Shown here: positions 17,815-26,960 of the stretch, piece after piece
Layout of the letters: each line of letters starts with the position of its first letter
How positions within the stretch are numbered: the first letter of the stretch is position 1
NCBI GenBank assembly: GCA_015067005.1
Contig: SVNH01000009.1
Coordinates: forward strand, 1 to 64,000
Direction of reading: 5' to 3'
DNA: 64,000 bases
DNA from: Ruminococcus flavefaciens
Lineage (GTDB): Bacteria > Bacillota > Clostridia > Oscillospirales > Ruminococcaceae
The notes under the pieces: generated by a model
Seen by the model: the letters and a program-made list of their open reading frames with translations, nothing else
What the model was told of the DNA's origin: nothing
The model's database searches: none
Made by a program: the position numbers and the translations under genes

Positions 17815-18078
17815 TTATTTGCCGGAGATAAGCTTCGGAGCGGTCTTGTAGTAAACAAGAACGGCTGTCAGAACGAGCAGAAGCTGGCAGACGTTGAAGC
17901 TCAGGAAGAAACCGAACGCGAGCTTGAACGAATCGGTGTCGATGAAGGTACCCGGATCGAACTTGAGAGTTTTTGAGTAGCCGAGCCATTTCAGCGAGCC
18001 ATAGGCGTAATCTCCGACGATGTCGCCGAGGAAAGTTGCTGCAATAACGAGCAGAACCATGTAAAGCGTCTTTTTCAT
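17815..18078 (-). CDS. Small membrane protein, DUF4321-like
   Basis: 87 residues with two membrane segments (about 5-25 and 52-80) and a GDYAYGSLKWLGYSKTL stretch between them. Size, topology and the place next to mreB agree with the DUF4321 family of Clostridia, whose role is unknown. The ATG at 18078 follows AAAGGAGA; longer upstream frames run over the dut gene and are rejected. It may be an accessory of the elongation machine, but that is inference from position only. Confidence 0.75.
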   Translation of the reverse strand: MKKTLYMVLLVIAATFLGDIVGDYAYGSLKWLGYSKTLKFDPGTFIDTDSFKLAFGFFLSFNVCQLLLVLTAVLVYYKTAPKLISGK

Positions 18079-18113
18079 TATGATCTCCTTTCGCCGCAGA
18101 AGCGGATTTTGTT

Positions 18114-18560
18114 CTATAAATTTTCTATACCGGATGAACCGAAGCCGCCCTCTCCTCTGTTTGTCTGAGAGAGGGAATCGCTGACCTCGATCTCCGGTAA
18201 AAGGATACGTGTTGGGATAAGCTGGGCGATCCGCATACCGTGGGTTACGGTGAAGTCTGTTTTTCCGTGGTTTATCAGTGGGATGAACCATTCGCCGCGG
18301 TAATCGCTGTCGATAACGCCGACGCAGTTTGCGAGGGCGATGCCGTACTTTGTGGAAAGTCCTGAGCGCGGATATATCAGCAGAGCGATGTCATCGCAGT
18401 CGGGCTGAGCAGTGAGACCTGTCGGTATCATTTTTATCTCGCCGGGAGCGAGTACGACAGGCTCTTCGAGGCAGGCGCAGACGTCCATACCAGCGCTGCC
18501 GGAGGTAGCGCGTGTCGGAATGACCGCATTTTCGCTGAGTTTTTTGAAAGTTAGCTTCAT
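18114..18560 (-). CDS. dut: Deoxyuridine 5'-triphosphate nucleotidohydrolase (dUTPase)
   Basis: Hydrolyses dUTP to dUMP, keeping uracil out of DNA and feeding dTMP synthesis. 148 residues, the trimeric family. Motifs in order: SAGMDVCA (I), PRSGLSTKYGI (III, substrate pocket), GVIDSDYRGEW (with the catalytic Asp), and the C-terminal flap RGEGGFGSSG (V). The ATG at 18560 lies one base after the U32 stop and uses AGAGGT as ribosome binding site. Its presence in a cell-shape operon seems to be a matter of co-transcription rather than pathway. Confidence 0.95.
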   Translation of the reverse strand: MKLTFKKLSENAVIPTRATSGSAGMDVCACLEEPVVLAPGEIKMIPTGLTAQPDCDDIALLIYPRSGLSTKYGIALANCVGVIDSDYRGEWFIPLINHGKTDFTVTHGMRIAQLIPTRILLPEIEVSDSLSQTNRGEGGFGSSGIENL

Positions 18561-18561
18561 A

Positions 18562-20592
18562 TCAGATACCTCTGTAATAAAGACCGCGTGTGATGTTGTG
18601 TTCCGGCTTCTGACCTGACAGAGCGCGTCTGGTCTGGTCAGCATCCTCATCGCTGAGGAGGATAACGCCGAAGGAAATACCCTTGAATTCGCTGAGCCTG
18701 TCCGCCATGAAGAGGCAGTCGGAGTTGAGTACCTCTGTGTATTCGCCGTAGCAGGCAACAGGAAGAGTACGTCCTGTGCGGTCGATGAGGTGACCTGTGC
18801 ATTTCGCGCAGCCGACCTCGTTCTTTATGGGACAGTTTCTCGTAAGCATGAGCGGCAGCCGTCCGTAGACCACGCCTCCGAGCGGCAGCGAGGTGTGAAG
18901 TCCGGCTATCTGACGGAGAGTAGCCTCGACCGAGACTATGCAGTCCACAAGACCTGCATCCCTCAGATATTCCGCGCTGAAAGAGTTGTAAACATTCAGC
19001 GTGAAGCTGCCGTGGAGCAGCATACCGGTCTCTCTGCCGAGAGCGATACTGTCGGGAGTGTGGCACATAAGGCGGCTTACTCCGAGCGACTTTACACGCT
19101 TGATGTCCGAACGTACAGCGGCTTCGTCCGCGATGAACCTCGGCGGCGAAGCTATCACCATTTCAGCCGGCACCTTGCTCAGAAGTGCCTCATTTATAAG
19201 TCCGCACGGCACTATCACAAATTCCGCTGTTCCGGCTGCTGCAACAGCCTGAGAAGCGGTCCGGCACATTACGCGCACCGGCAGCCGGTCGGGCGCTTCC
19301 CTCCGGGAAGCCGCCGCGAACTCCGGCACATAGTCAGTGACAGTGAATTGCGGGGTATTGGCGTTTATGACGAGTTCCGAAAGCTTTCCGACGAGTTCGC
19401 GGCGAAGCTCGTTGAGCTTCCCGACCGGCGTAAAGAGACCGTCGTCGATGTCGGCGGTAAGTGAACCGAAGGAGAACACCGTGTCGCCGAGCTTTGAAAG
19501 CTGACGTGAAAGCGAATCGAGGTCGGTCGGACGGTTCACGGCAGGGGAAGGCACATCACCTGTGACCTCAGCGGATACACTGCCGCACGAAGCGGTAATA
19601 GTGACCGGCTGACCTGCGCGTACAACAGCGTGGAGATCGACCTTATGTATCTGCCGCTCATGGCGGTAGAGCTCGTGAATTTTAGGGATAAGAGACTGCG
19701 CGGCGGTAACGTCCTCTTTCTGGCGGACGCCGAACATCTCAGACCTGTTTGCGGAAAAATAGCCGTCAGTGAAGCCGCTCCGCGAGAAAACTCCTTTGAG
19801 AGTCTGCATATCAGGCTCATGACCTTCAAGAGCCTGCGACAGTTCATGAACTGCGGAAGCGACGTACTCCGGACGCTTCATGCGTCCCTCAATTTTGAGC
19901 GAATCCACGCCGATCTCTGCGAGTTCGCAGGCGCGCGGGATAAGGGAGAGATCCTTGAGTGAGAGAGCGGCTTTATCCTTCTTGCCGGAAGCCGAGAAAG
20001 GCAGACGGCAGGCTTGTCCGCAGCAGCCGCGGTTGGCTGAGCGGGAGCCGATCATCGCTGACATATAGCACTGTCCCGAGACTGACATACACAGCGCACC
20101 GTGTACGAATATCTCAGTTTCGATATTCTCCCTGCAAATGGCAGCTATTGTATTTTTGTCGAGTTCGCGCGCCGGAACTACACGTTCATAGCCGAATTCA
20201 CTGAGTAAACGCGCACCGGCGGCGGTATGTACCGACATCTGCGTAGAGGCATGAAGAACAGCGTCCGGAACGCAGCGGCGGATGAGTTCCGCGCAGCCCC
20301 AGTCCTGAACGATGAAGGCGTCCACGCCGACAGAAGCGGCATATTTAATATAGTCGCATAAGGGGACAGCCTCGTCATCGGAAATTATGGTATTCACAGC
20401 GAGGTCAAGCTTAGCGCCGCAGAGGTGACAAAGTCTTGCGGCTTCTGCGAGTTCTTCGCGGGTAAAGTTAGAAGCGCTGCTTCTTGCGGAGAAGAGTTTA
20501 CCGCCGGCATATACTGCGTCCGCACCGGAGCGCAGAGCGGCGCAGAGGGCTTCCATACTGCCTGCCGGAGCGAGTATCTCCGGACGCTTCAT
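18562..20592 (-). CDS. Peptidase U32 family protein with C-terminal DUF3656
   Basis: 676 residues. The N-terminal half is a U32 domain (starts PEILAPAGSMEAL, with VHGALCMSVSGQCYMS and the Cys-rich NRGCCGQACRLPF), the second half matches the DUF3656 type extension. Members with this layout include RlhA, which makes 5-hydroxycytidine in 23S rRNA with iron-sulfur help; others are called collagenase-like peptidases. RNA hydroxylation is the better guess for this long form, but cannot be proved here. The ATG overlaps the zapA stop by one base and dut follows one base after the stop, so it is part of the zapA-mrdA operon. Confidence 0.82.
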   Translation of the reverse strand: MKRPEILAPAGSMEALCAALRSGADAVYAGGKLFSARSSASNFTREELAEAARLCHLCGAKLDLAVNTIISDDEAVPLCDYIKYAASVGVDAFIVQDWGCAELIRRCVPDAVLHASTQMSVHTAAGARLLSEFGYERVVPARELDKNTIAAICRENIETEIFVHGALCMSVSGQCYMSAMIGSRSANRGCCGQACRLPFSASGKKDKAALSLKDLSLIPRACELAEIGVDSLKIEGRMKRPEYVASAVHELSQALEGHEPDMQTLKGVFSRSGFTDGYFSANRSEMFGVRQKEDVTAAQSLIPKIHELYRHERQIHKVDLHAVVRAGQPVTITASCGSVSAEVTGDVPSPAVNRPTDLDSLSRQLSKLGDTVFSFGSLTADIDDGLFTPVGKLNELRRELVGKLSELVINANTPQFTVTDYVPEFAAASRREAPDRLPVRVMCRTASQAVAAAGTAEFVIVPCGLINEALLSKVPAEMVIASPPRFIADEAAVRSDIKRVKSLGVSRLMCHTPDSIALGRETGMLLHGSFTLNVYNSFSAEYLRDAGLVDCIVSVEATLRQIAGLHTSLPLGGVVYGRLPLMLTRNCPIKNEVGCAKCTGHLIDRTGRTLPVACYGEYTEVLNSDCLFMADRLSEFKGISFGVILLSDEDADQTRRALSGQKPEHNITRGLYYRGI

Positions 20593-20957
20593 CAGATGCT
20601 GTCCTTGAGCTGGCGCAGCTTGACCATATTTTCAAGCTGTTCGATCTTGGATTTGAGCACCTCGATCTCTTTCTGGGCTGCATCGCGTTCGATGCGGGTC
20701 CTGCCGGCTTCATCGACATATTCCTTTGTCTGTGTACGGATATTGTCGAGGCGCTGATTAGCCTTGTTGAGGTCATCGAGGAGGCTCAGAGCGACCATCA
20801 TCGAAGCGGCATAGGGTGAAGAACCGCTGCCGGAGTTCATGATCTCGTTTATTTTATTTTCGAGGGCTCTTGCGAGTGCGTATACATAATTCGGGGATTC
20901 GGAGGTTTTAAGCTTATACTCCTTGCCGCAAATTGAAACTTTCACATCGTTAAGCAT
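20592..20957 (-). CDS. zapA: Cell division protein ZapA
   Basis: Small FtsZ-bundling protein, 121 residues. The N-terminal ZapA domain (about 1-65, with VSICGKEYKLKTSE) is followed by a coiled coil (about 68-115) for tetramerisation. First gene of the eight-gene minus-strand operon ending at mrdA. The ATG at 20957 uses AAAGGAACG a little further upstream than usual. Its promoter lies inside a nested palindromic element (21112-21235), leaving a leader of about 170 bases. Confidence 0.88.
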   Translation of the reverse strand: MLNDVKVSICGKEYKLKTSESPNYVYALARALENKINEIMNSGSGSSPYAASMMVALSLLDDLNKANQRLDNIRTQTKEYVDEAGRTRIERDAAQKEIEVLKSKIEQLENMVKLRQLKDSI

Positions 20958-21111
20958 TTCGTTTTCGTTCCTTTCGTAATAGACTAATGCCGCATGGCAT
21001 CAAATCACCACTCTACATTATACTACATTTTTTTGCATTATGGAAGAGTTTTTTACAATTAACATATTTATTTTTATTTGAGGATATAAATATTTTTGTG
21101 GTTTAATACGC

Positions 21112-21235
21112 GTCCGGCGTTCGCAATTGCTAATTATACCACAAACACCCATTCAGTCAAGACCAAGGCAAGCGCCATAAATGGCGGTCTTGACAGAATG
21201 TGTGTTTGTAGTTTGGGGCAATTACGCAAACGCCC
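21112..21235 (-). repeat. P element, full copy carrying the zapA promoter
   Basis: Nested imperfect palindrome on the minus strand, matching the copy at 42398-42554. Outer arms GCGTTTGCG-AATTGC and GCAATTGCGAACGC; inner arms of about 24 bp (ACAAACAC..CATTC..GTCAAGACC against GGTCTTGAC..GAATG..GTGTTTGT). The -35 lies in the descending inner arm. The rest of the 328-bp gap 20958-21285 is AT-rich leader with nothing else seen. Confidence 0.8.
21133..21160 (-). promoter_or_regulatory. Promoter of the zapA-mrdA operon, inside the P element
   Basis: On the minus strand TTGACT (21160-21155), 16-bp spacer, TATAAT (21138-21133) with TGG before the -10. Confidence 0.8.
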
Positions 21236-21285
21236 AGCCACTTCCGACCACCAAAAAAGTTATTTACCCTTTTATTTCAGAGACA

Positions 21286-21870
21286 TCAATAGTAGCGCTT
21301 CAGACCTATAACTCTGCCGAGAACTGCGACACTATCGAGGATTATCGGTTCCATAGTATCGTTTTCGGGCTGAAGGCGGAAGTGACCTCTTTCCTTGTAG
21401 AAGCGTTTCACGGTAGCTTCCTCGCCGTCGATGAAAGCGACGATGATGTCGCCGTTTTCGGCGTAGTCGGTCCTCTCGACTATAACGATGTCGCCGTCGA
21501 GGATGCCTGCATTTATCATACTTTCGCCGCGTACTCTCAGTGCGAAGAGGTCAGCCGGATCGTAGTTATCGGTCTCGAAGCCGATATAGCCGGTGATGTC
21601 CTGAACCGCGGTGATAGGCTGACCGGCGGTGACAGTACCCAGAACGGGTACGGCAGCAGTAGAGCTGTTTGGCAGGCGGAGAGTACGGTTGAGGTTATTG
21701 GTCTTTTCGAGCAGACCGTCGTTCACGAGCATTTCGATATAGCGGTGAGCGGTCGATGTCGAGTGGAAGTCCATAGCGTCCATGATCTCGCGGACAGAGG
21801 GCGATGTGCCCTCATTGAGCCTGCGTCTGATATAGTTGAAGACCTCTATTTTCTTATCCTTAGTTGACAT
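21286..21870 (-). CDS. lexA: LexA repressor
   Basis: SOS repressor and autoprotease, 194 residues. N-terminal winged helix (about 1-65), cleavage site A82-G83 in VTAGQP, then the peptidase domain with catalytic S117 (GESM) and K155 (ATVKR). The ATG at 21870 uses AGAGGAG and lies one base after the murC stop, so lexA is co-transcribed with a wall gene, an unusual partner. No LexA box was found by eye upstream of murC, so autoregulation is not shown. Confidence 0.94.
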   Translation of the reverse strand: MSTKDKKIEVFNYIRRRLNEGTSPSVREIMDAMDFHSTSTAHRYIEMLVNDGLLEKTNNLNRTLRLPNSSTAAVPVLGTVTAGQPITAVQDITGYIGFETDNYDPADLFALRVRGESMINAGILDGDIVIVERTDYAENGDIIVAFIDGEEATVKRFYKERGHFRLQPENDTMEPIILDSVAVLGRVIGLKRYY

Positions 21871-21871
21871 A

Positions 21872-23284
21872 TCATGACTCCTCTCCGAGTTTTCTGAGTA
21901 TCATCTTAGCTATCTTGTAGGCATCGCCGCAGCCGAGGGTGATAACGAGGTCGCCCTCCTGAACGTGATCGCATACATAGTCGCATATCTGCTGGAAGTT
22001 GGCGTATTTACGCTCATCGGTCCACTCCGCGGATTCGTCCTGAGGGAACCATATGCAGTCCGGGATCCTCTCGGCGAGGTGACGTGTGAAGATGCCGTAG
22101 GTATTCTTCTCGCGGCTGCCCATGATGTCGGTGAGGACGGCGTGATCCGGTATTTGCAGCACTCTTGCGAAGTCATCGAGGAGAAGCTTTGTGCGCGAGA
22201 AGGTGAACGGCTGGAATATCGCCCATACGTGCTTGAAATTCATTTCCATAGCGGCTCTGAGGGTAGCTTCGAGCTCTGTGGGGTGGTGGGCGTAGTCGTC
22301 AACGACTGTAACACCCTTTTCAAAGCCGAGCTTCTCGAAGCGGCGTTTTGCACCGCGGAACTCAGCGAGTCCTTTCTGAACGGCTGAGAAGTCTACTCCG
22401 AGGTGATCTGATACTGCAATTGCTGCCAGAGCGTTGAGTACATTGTGTATTCCGGCAACGTTGAGGGTGATCGAACCCAGTTTTTTGCCGTTTTTCATAG
22501 CGTCGAAGGTAGTGAGAAGACCGTTTTCGTGACGGATATTCTCAGGGTAGAAGTCGCAGGAAGCGTCCTTGCCGAAGGTGACTATCTTCTTTCCGAGACC
22601 TTCAACAGCCTTCATGGTGTTGGCATCGGAGCCGTTCACGATGAGGAGTTTCGAGGTATTTCCGGCGAATTTCCGGAACGAAGCGATGATGTTGTCAAGA
22701 GTACCGAAGTAATCGAGGTGATCGGCGTCGATGTTTAGGATAACGGAAATATCGGGCGAGAGCTTGAGGTAGTGATCCTCGAACTCGCAGGATTCGCAAA
22801 CGAGGACATCGCTCTTGCCGGCGATGCCGCTTCCGCCGATACATGGGAGTTTTCCGCCGATATAAGCGGAGAGGTCAACGCCTGCGGTGAAGAGTATCTG
22901 AGTTATCATCGAGGTAGCGGTAGTCTTTCCGTGAGTACCCGAAACGCATACGGCGTTATTGTACCAGCTTGTCACGATACCGAGGAGGTCGGCGCGTTCG
23001 AGGACTGGAACTCCGCTTGCTCTTGCAGCCATAAGCTCAGGGTTATCCTCCATGATAGCGGCGGTGTGGACAATGAGGTCGGCACCCTTGATGTTCTCGG
23101 CTCTCTGACCGATAAATACCTCGATGCCCATTTTTCTTACAGCTTCGAGAGTTTCGGTCTCATTGTTGTCCGAGCCGGTGAGGAAATAGCCCTGCGAGTG
23201 GAGTATCTGAGCGAGAGGGTACATACCCGAGCCGCCGATACCGATAAAGTGGATGTGTTTTTTGCCGGTTAAAATGTTATCCAA
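21872..23284 (-). CDS. murC: UDP-N-acetylmuramate--L-alanine ligase MurC
   Basis: Adds the first L-alanine to UDP-MurNAc, cytoplasmic, 470 residues. Motifs: HFIGIGGSGM at the N-terminus, the ATP loop GTHGKTTAT, the ligand region VVDDYAHHPTE. TTG at 23284 is chosen: AAAGGTGATC lies seven bases before it and the core starts eight residues later; the upstream extension to 23377 reads through the promoter region. It is the first gene of a murC-lexA pair and is far from the other mur genes at 40937-48315. Confidence 0.94.
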   Translation of the reverse strand: MDNILTGKKHIHFIGIGGSGMYPLAQILHSQGYFLTGSDNNETETLEAVRKMGIEVFIGQRAENIKGADLIVHTAAIMEDNPELMAARASGVPVLERADLLGIVTSWYNNAVCVSGTHGKTTATSMITQILFTAGVDLSAYIGGKLPCIGGSGIAGKSDVLVCESCEFEDHYLKLSPDISVILNIDADHLDYFGTLDNIIASFRKFAGNTSKLLIVNGSDANTMKAVEGLGKKIVTFGKDASCDFYPENIRHENGLLTTFDAMKNGKKLGSITLNVAGIHNVLNALAAIAVSDHLGVDFSAVQKGLAEFRGAKRRFEKLGFEKGVTVVDDYAHHPTELEATLRAAMEMNFKHVWAIFQPFTFSRTKLLLDDFARVLQIPDHAVLTDIMGSREKNTYGIFTRHLAERIPDCIWFPQDESAEWTDERKYANFQQICDYVCDHVQEGDLVITLGCGDAYKIAKMILRKLGEES

Positions 23285-23361
23285 TATGATCACCTTTCCT
23301 GACTGCGGATATGATTCCGCACGATTGTTATAATATTTTTTTATTAACATAAAAAATTTGC

Positions 23362-23390
23362 TTGCATTTTTATCCAAAGTATGTTATAAT
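23362..23390 (+). promoter_or_regulatory. Promoter of spoVG
   Basis: TTGCAT (23362-23367), 17-bp spacer, TATAAT (23385-23390) with TGT before the -10. A leader of about 100 bases follows. Confidence 0.7.
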
Positions 23391-23497
23391 GCGTGTATGG
23401 TTCTAAAGCACCGCTTTTTACTCTTGGAGTTTAGCACTTTAAAGTTTCAGAACGTGACTGCTTTCGGCCGTTAATCTTCGTAGAAGGAGGAGACTAA

Positions 23498-23806
23498 GTG
23501 GAAATTACAGATGTGAAGATCAGAAGGATCATGTCCGAAGGCAGGCTGAGAGCTGTTGTCTCAGTGACAATTGACGATATGCTTGCTGTTCACGACATTA
23601 AAGTAGTTCAGGGCGATGACAGACTTTTCGTGGCAATGCCGAGCAGAAAAGACGAAAGCGGTATTTTCCGTGATATTGTTCACCCTATATCAGCTTTTGC
23701 AAGAAAGCAGTTCGAGGAGCGTATTCTTGAAGCATATCAGGAACAGCTCGCTCTTCTCGAAGCTGAAGCAGATGCTGATAATGCATCTGGTTCCGACATT
23801 GAATAA
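23498..23806 (+). CDS. spoVG: SpoVG, RNA/DNA-binding regulator
   Basis: 102 residues. The compact SpoVG domain (about 1-85) starts MEITDVKIRRI and holds the conserved DIKVVQGDDRLFVAMPSRK region. SpoVG proteins bind nucleic acids and affect division, sporulation and metabolism in Firmicutes. GTG start at 23498 after AAGGAGG. It is transcribed alone with its own promoter and a strong terminator, divergent from murC. Confidence 0.95.
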   Translation: MEITDVKIRRIMSEGRLRAVVSVTIDDMLAVHDIKVVQGDDRLFVAMPSRKDESGIFRDIVHPISAFARKQFEERILEAYQEQLALLEAEADADNASGSDIE

Positions 23807-23825
23807 GTGACTTTTAAGAAACATT

Positions 23826-23855
23826 GACCTGCCCCGCGGCAGGTCTTATTTTTTT
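23826..23855 (+). terminator. Terminator of spoVG
   Basis: Perfect 8-bp stem GACCTGCC/GGCAGGTC, loop CCGC, then a T-rich run with seven consecutive T. Confidence 0.93.
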
Positions 23856-23863
23856 GCCTGCGG

Positions 23864-24400
23864 TCAGATACCGAGCATACGTGCTGCTTTGAGTATCACT
23901 ATCTGAGTTTTGCCGTCCTTGATAGAGCCGTCCATGACCAGCTTTACAGCCTCCGCGAGCGGTATCTTTTCAACATCGAGGAACTCATCATCGTCGAGCG
24001 ACTGCTTCGAGAAGCTGAGCCCCCGTGCGAGGTACATATAGGTTATCTCGGTGTTGTAAGCCGGAGTAGGGTACATCTCCCCGAGGTAGATGTATTCTGA
24101 ACAGGTGCAGCCGGTCTCTTCGAGGAGCTCACGTCTGCCGCAGACAGCGTGATCCTCGCCCTTTTCGAGTTTTCCGGCGGGTACTTCCCGTGTGACGGTA
24201 CTGAAAGGGTATCTGAACTGCTTCACGAGGTATATCTCGTTGTCGTCGGTGACAGGTATGACGCACACTCCGCCGTTATGGTGAAGGACATCCCTGACAG
24301 CCTCCGAGCCGTTTTCGAGCTCGGCTTTGTCGTGAGTGATAGTGAAGATAGGGCCTTCGTAGACCTTCTGGCTTGAAACTGTTTTTTCCTGTAAATGCAT
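23864..24400 (-). CDS. NUDIX hydrolase, ADP-ribose pyrophosphatase type
   Basis: 178 residues. The Nudix box fits G-x5-E-x7-REUxEExGU with G76, E82, R90, E91, E94, E95 and G97. The sequence before and after (VYEGPIFTI, VKQFRYPF, EVPAGKLE, GEMYPTPAYNTE) is that of ADP-ribose pyrophosphatases (NudF type), which split ADP-ribose into AMP and ribose phosphate. The ATG at 24400 follows AAGGAGC. Thirty bases separate it from the YfhO-like gene upstream, so the two share a transcript. Confidence 0.9.
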   Translation of the reverse strand: MHLQEKTVSSQKVYEGPIFTITHDKAELENGSEAVRDVLHHNGGVCVIPVTDDNEIYLVKQFRYPFSTVTREVPAGKLEKGEDHAVCGRRELLEETGCTCSEYIYLGEMYPTPAYNTEITYMYLARGLSFSKQSLDDDEFLDVEKIPLAEAVKLVMDGSIKDGKTQIVILKAARMLGI

Positions 24401-24430
24401 AAATATGCTCCTTTATGAGATGCGGCTGCT

Positions 24431-26956
24431 TTATCTTGCAGACCAGCAGAAATCGTAGTCGTAGCAGTGCTTGTGGGGGTAATCCTTGTCGCCGCGGAGG
24501 AATTTCCGGCAGATGAGGAGGTAAAGAGCGAGCAGCAGCAGACCGGCTGCGCTTATCACCATGCCCTCAGTGAGGTAAGGCGTTCTGTATCTGAAAACGA
24601 TGCTGTTTTCGCCGGCATCGGCTTTAACAGCCATGAAGCCGTAGGAAACCCTCTCAACATCGGCTTTTTCGCCGTTCACCTCAGCCGACCAGCCCTTGCT
24701 GTAAGGAACGCTGAAGAATACGAGCTGCGGCTTATCGAGGTCTATCTCAGCCTCAAAGCCCTTTGAATCGAAGCGGAACGACTTCGCTGCGGACTTCTGT
24801 TTCCGGCGGCAGACAGTCTCATACTGCTGCTTATCCGGAGCGTCCTCGGTGCTTCTGTCGGTGAGGATAGAGGAATACTTCTCAGCCTGTTCATCGCTGA
24901 GAACGAGCGAGGAAATGAGCGATCTTTCGCGCTCTGAGTAGGACTTCTTATCGGAAGCATCCTGAGTTATATAGCTATCGAACGGTATTCCCATAGGGAT
25001 ATAGAGGGTATTCTCATAGACCTCGAAATCCCTGTTTGTCTCAAGGTACTTGAAACCGGGGAGATACTGCGTAATATCGACATCTTTGTAGGACTTATCA
25101 CCGGTCGGGGTTTTGATGTTTGAGAGCGGATTATATTCCGGCTTTATCAGCTCGCTGTAAGGCGGAGCTTCATCGCTGACCTCGCGGTAGCAGTATTTGA
25201 CTGAGAACAGTCCGCGGAGAGTGTAATGGGTAACGTCCGCGCGTGAAGCGACGCTCCTGTCGACATTGACCTCGTTGTAGAAGTCCATGATAGATGTATT
25301 AACGACGCTGTGGAACGTCCTCATTGAGGGGAGTTCCCAGTACATCGGGTAATTATCGCAGCTTTCCGACATATCCACGCGGAAGAAATTGTCCTCGCTG
25401 ACGGATTCGTAAACGATGCTGTCTTTGCCCTCGATGACGTTGTCGATATAGTCGTGAGCGCCGGAGATAGTAACAGCCTCGTAGAAGATCGTGGTGAAAA
25501 TGCAGGCGATCGAGGCGAAGCAGGTCAGCACGACCGTCAGCTTCATGAACGGCTGACCTCTGCGGCGGCGCTTGATGACCGTCATCATAGCCGCGAGGTT
25601 TATCGCCGCAACACCAATGACTATCCAGAAATATAGGATGTCTTCCGGCATATGGAAGAATTGCAGTTTGCCGTCCTTTTTGGTCGGGAGCATACCGATG
25701 ACCGCAAAGACAGCGAGTACCGCCGCAGAAAATTTCCAGCCGGCGCGTAGATCGGCTTCCTGATCGTCGAGACTCTGCGCCGACATCATAGCGAAAATGA
25801 GTATCGGCATATAGAACCAGCGGGCGTAGTAGTAGCCGTTGAACGCCTGAAACGCGCAGTTCAGGAACGGTATGAACGCGCATATCATCAGGAACAGCGA
25901 AAGTCTTGCAGCCCAGTGTTTTTTGCGGTGTTTCATGAATGCGAAAACGCCCGTCATCGACATCAGCGGCAGATAGCCGCCTATTGAAGCCCATTTAGCG
26001 GATTCCGAGCTGAAAAGGTTAGGATTTGCCGGAGGATCGGGCGGCATGAAGAAGCTCTGGATGATACGCGGGATAATGGTATCGTCATCGTAGAGGACCA
26101 TGTCTCTGCCGTAGAGGTGCTCGCTGAGGCGCGAATTTCCGGCAATATCGAAAGCAGTCGGAAGGAGTATCACCGAGGCGATCATAGTGCCGATAACGGC
26201 TTCAAACGCAAGTCCGGCGAATTTAGCCGCATTCGTGTGGAAGTCCTTGCAGTTCATGCGGAAGATGTAGTAGATGATAAGGAATACCGCCTGACCTGCA
26301 AAGAAATAGTAATTGAGCAGAGCCATGAAGGCGACGCTCAGTGCGAACCAGCCCTTTTTACCGCGGTTGATGTATTCCTCCATAGCGATGAGCGTAAGAG
26401 GAAAGAAGGCGGTAACGTCCTGAAAGTGGTTGAAGAAGATGTTGTATATCTGGAAGCCTGAGAAAGCGTAGAGCAGAGCGCCTGTAAGAGCGGCATCCTT
26501 TGAGCGGACAAAGCGTCTTATGTAGGCGTAGGCGGTCAGTGATGCGAAACCGTGCTTGAGTGCGAGGAGCACCGGCATAGCATAGGTCACAGCGCCGGCA
26601 GGCAGAAGTGTTGAAAGCCAGAAGAACGGACTTCCGAAAAGATAGAACGAGTAAGAGGTCATGAAGTCGGTTCCGAGGTCGGTGAACCAGTGCCAGCCGA
26701 ACTGACCGTTTCTCACGGCGTTATTGGCGGTGTGGTAGAAATTGATCTGCTGAGCGTTGTAGTCGCCGGAGTAGATGAAGAAGCCCCTCTCGACTATCAT
26801 TACCGGCAGCAGCGACAGAAGCAGACACATAAAGCCCAGCAGAAAAGCAGAAAGGTACTTTTCGCCGGAGCGTTCGCGGTGTGATAAAGGTTTTATCTTA
26901 TCCAGCCTCCAGTCGTAGTCAGCGTGATACGTATAGTTCCGCTGAAGAATATACAT
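24431..26956 (-). CDS. YfhO family membrane protein (GT-C glycosyltransferase-like)
   Basis: Large membrane protein, 841 residues: a first half with about twelve membrane segments and an acidic outer loop, a large outer domain (about 510-790) and a final membrane helix near the C-terminus. This is the layout of YfhO-like proteins, a GT-C fold family; Bacillus and Listeria members help add sugars to teichoic acids. Substrate is unknown. The start is uncertain: the ATG at 26956 lies only four bases after a -10 hexamer, implying a leaderless message, and no ribosome binding site precedes it; no better in-frame start was found before residue 40. Confidence 0.82.
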   Translation of the reverse strand: MYILQRNYTYHADYDWRLDKIKPLSHRERSGEKYLSAFLLGFMCLLLSLLPVMIVERGFFIYSGDYNAQQINFYHTANNAVRNGQFGWHWFTDLGTDFMTSYSFYLFGSPFFWLSTLLPAGAVTYAMPVLLALKHGFASLTAYAYIRRFVRSKDAALTGALLYAFSGFQIYNIFFNHFQDVTAFFPLTLIAMEEYINRGKKGWFALSVAFMALLNYYFFAGQAVFLIIYYIFRMNCKDFHTNAAKFAGLAFEAVIGTMIASVILLPTAFDIAGNSRLSEHLYGRDMVLYDDDTIIPRIIQSFFMPPDPPANPNLFSSESAKWASIGGYLPLMSMTGVFAFMKHRKKHWAARLSLFLMICAFIPFLNCAFQAFNGYYYARWFYMPILIFAMMSAQSLDDQEADLRAGWKFSAAVLAVFAVIGMLPTKKDGKLQFFHMPEDILYFWIVIGVAAINLAAMMTVIKRRRRGQPFMKLTVVLTCFASIACIFTTIFYEAVTISGAHDYIDNVIEGKDSIVYESVSEDNFFRVDMSESCDNYPMYWELPSMRTFHSVVNTSIMDFYNEVNVDRSVASRADVTHYTLRGLFSVKYCYREVSDEAPPYSELIKPEYNPLSNIKTPTGDKSYKDVDITQYLPGFKYLETNRDFEVYENTLYIPMGIPFDSYITQDASDKKSYSERERSLISSLVLSDEQAEKYSSILTDRSTEDAPDKQQYETVCRRKQKSAAKSFRFDSKGFEAEIDLDKPQLVFFSVPYSKGWSAEVNGEKADVERVSYGFMAVKADAGENSIVFRYRTPYLTEGMVISAAGLLLLALYLLICRKFLRGDKDYPHKHCYDYDFCWSAR

Positions 26957-26960
26957 TCTT

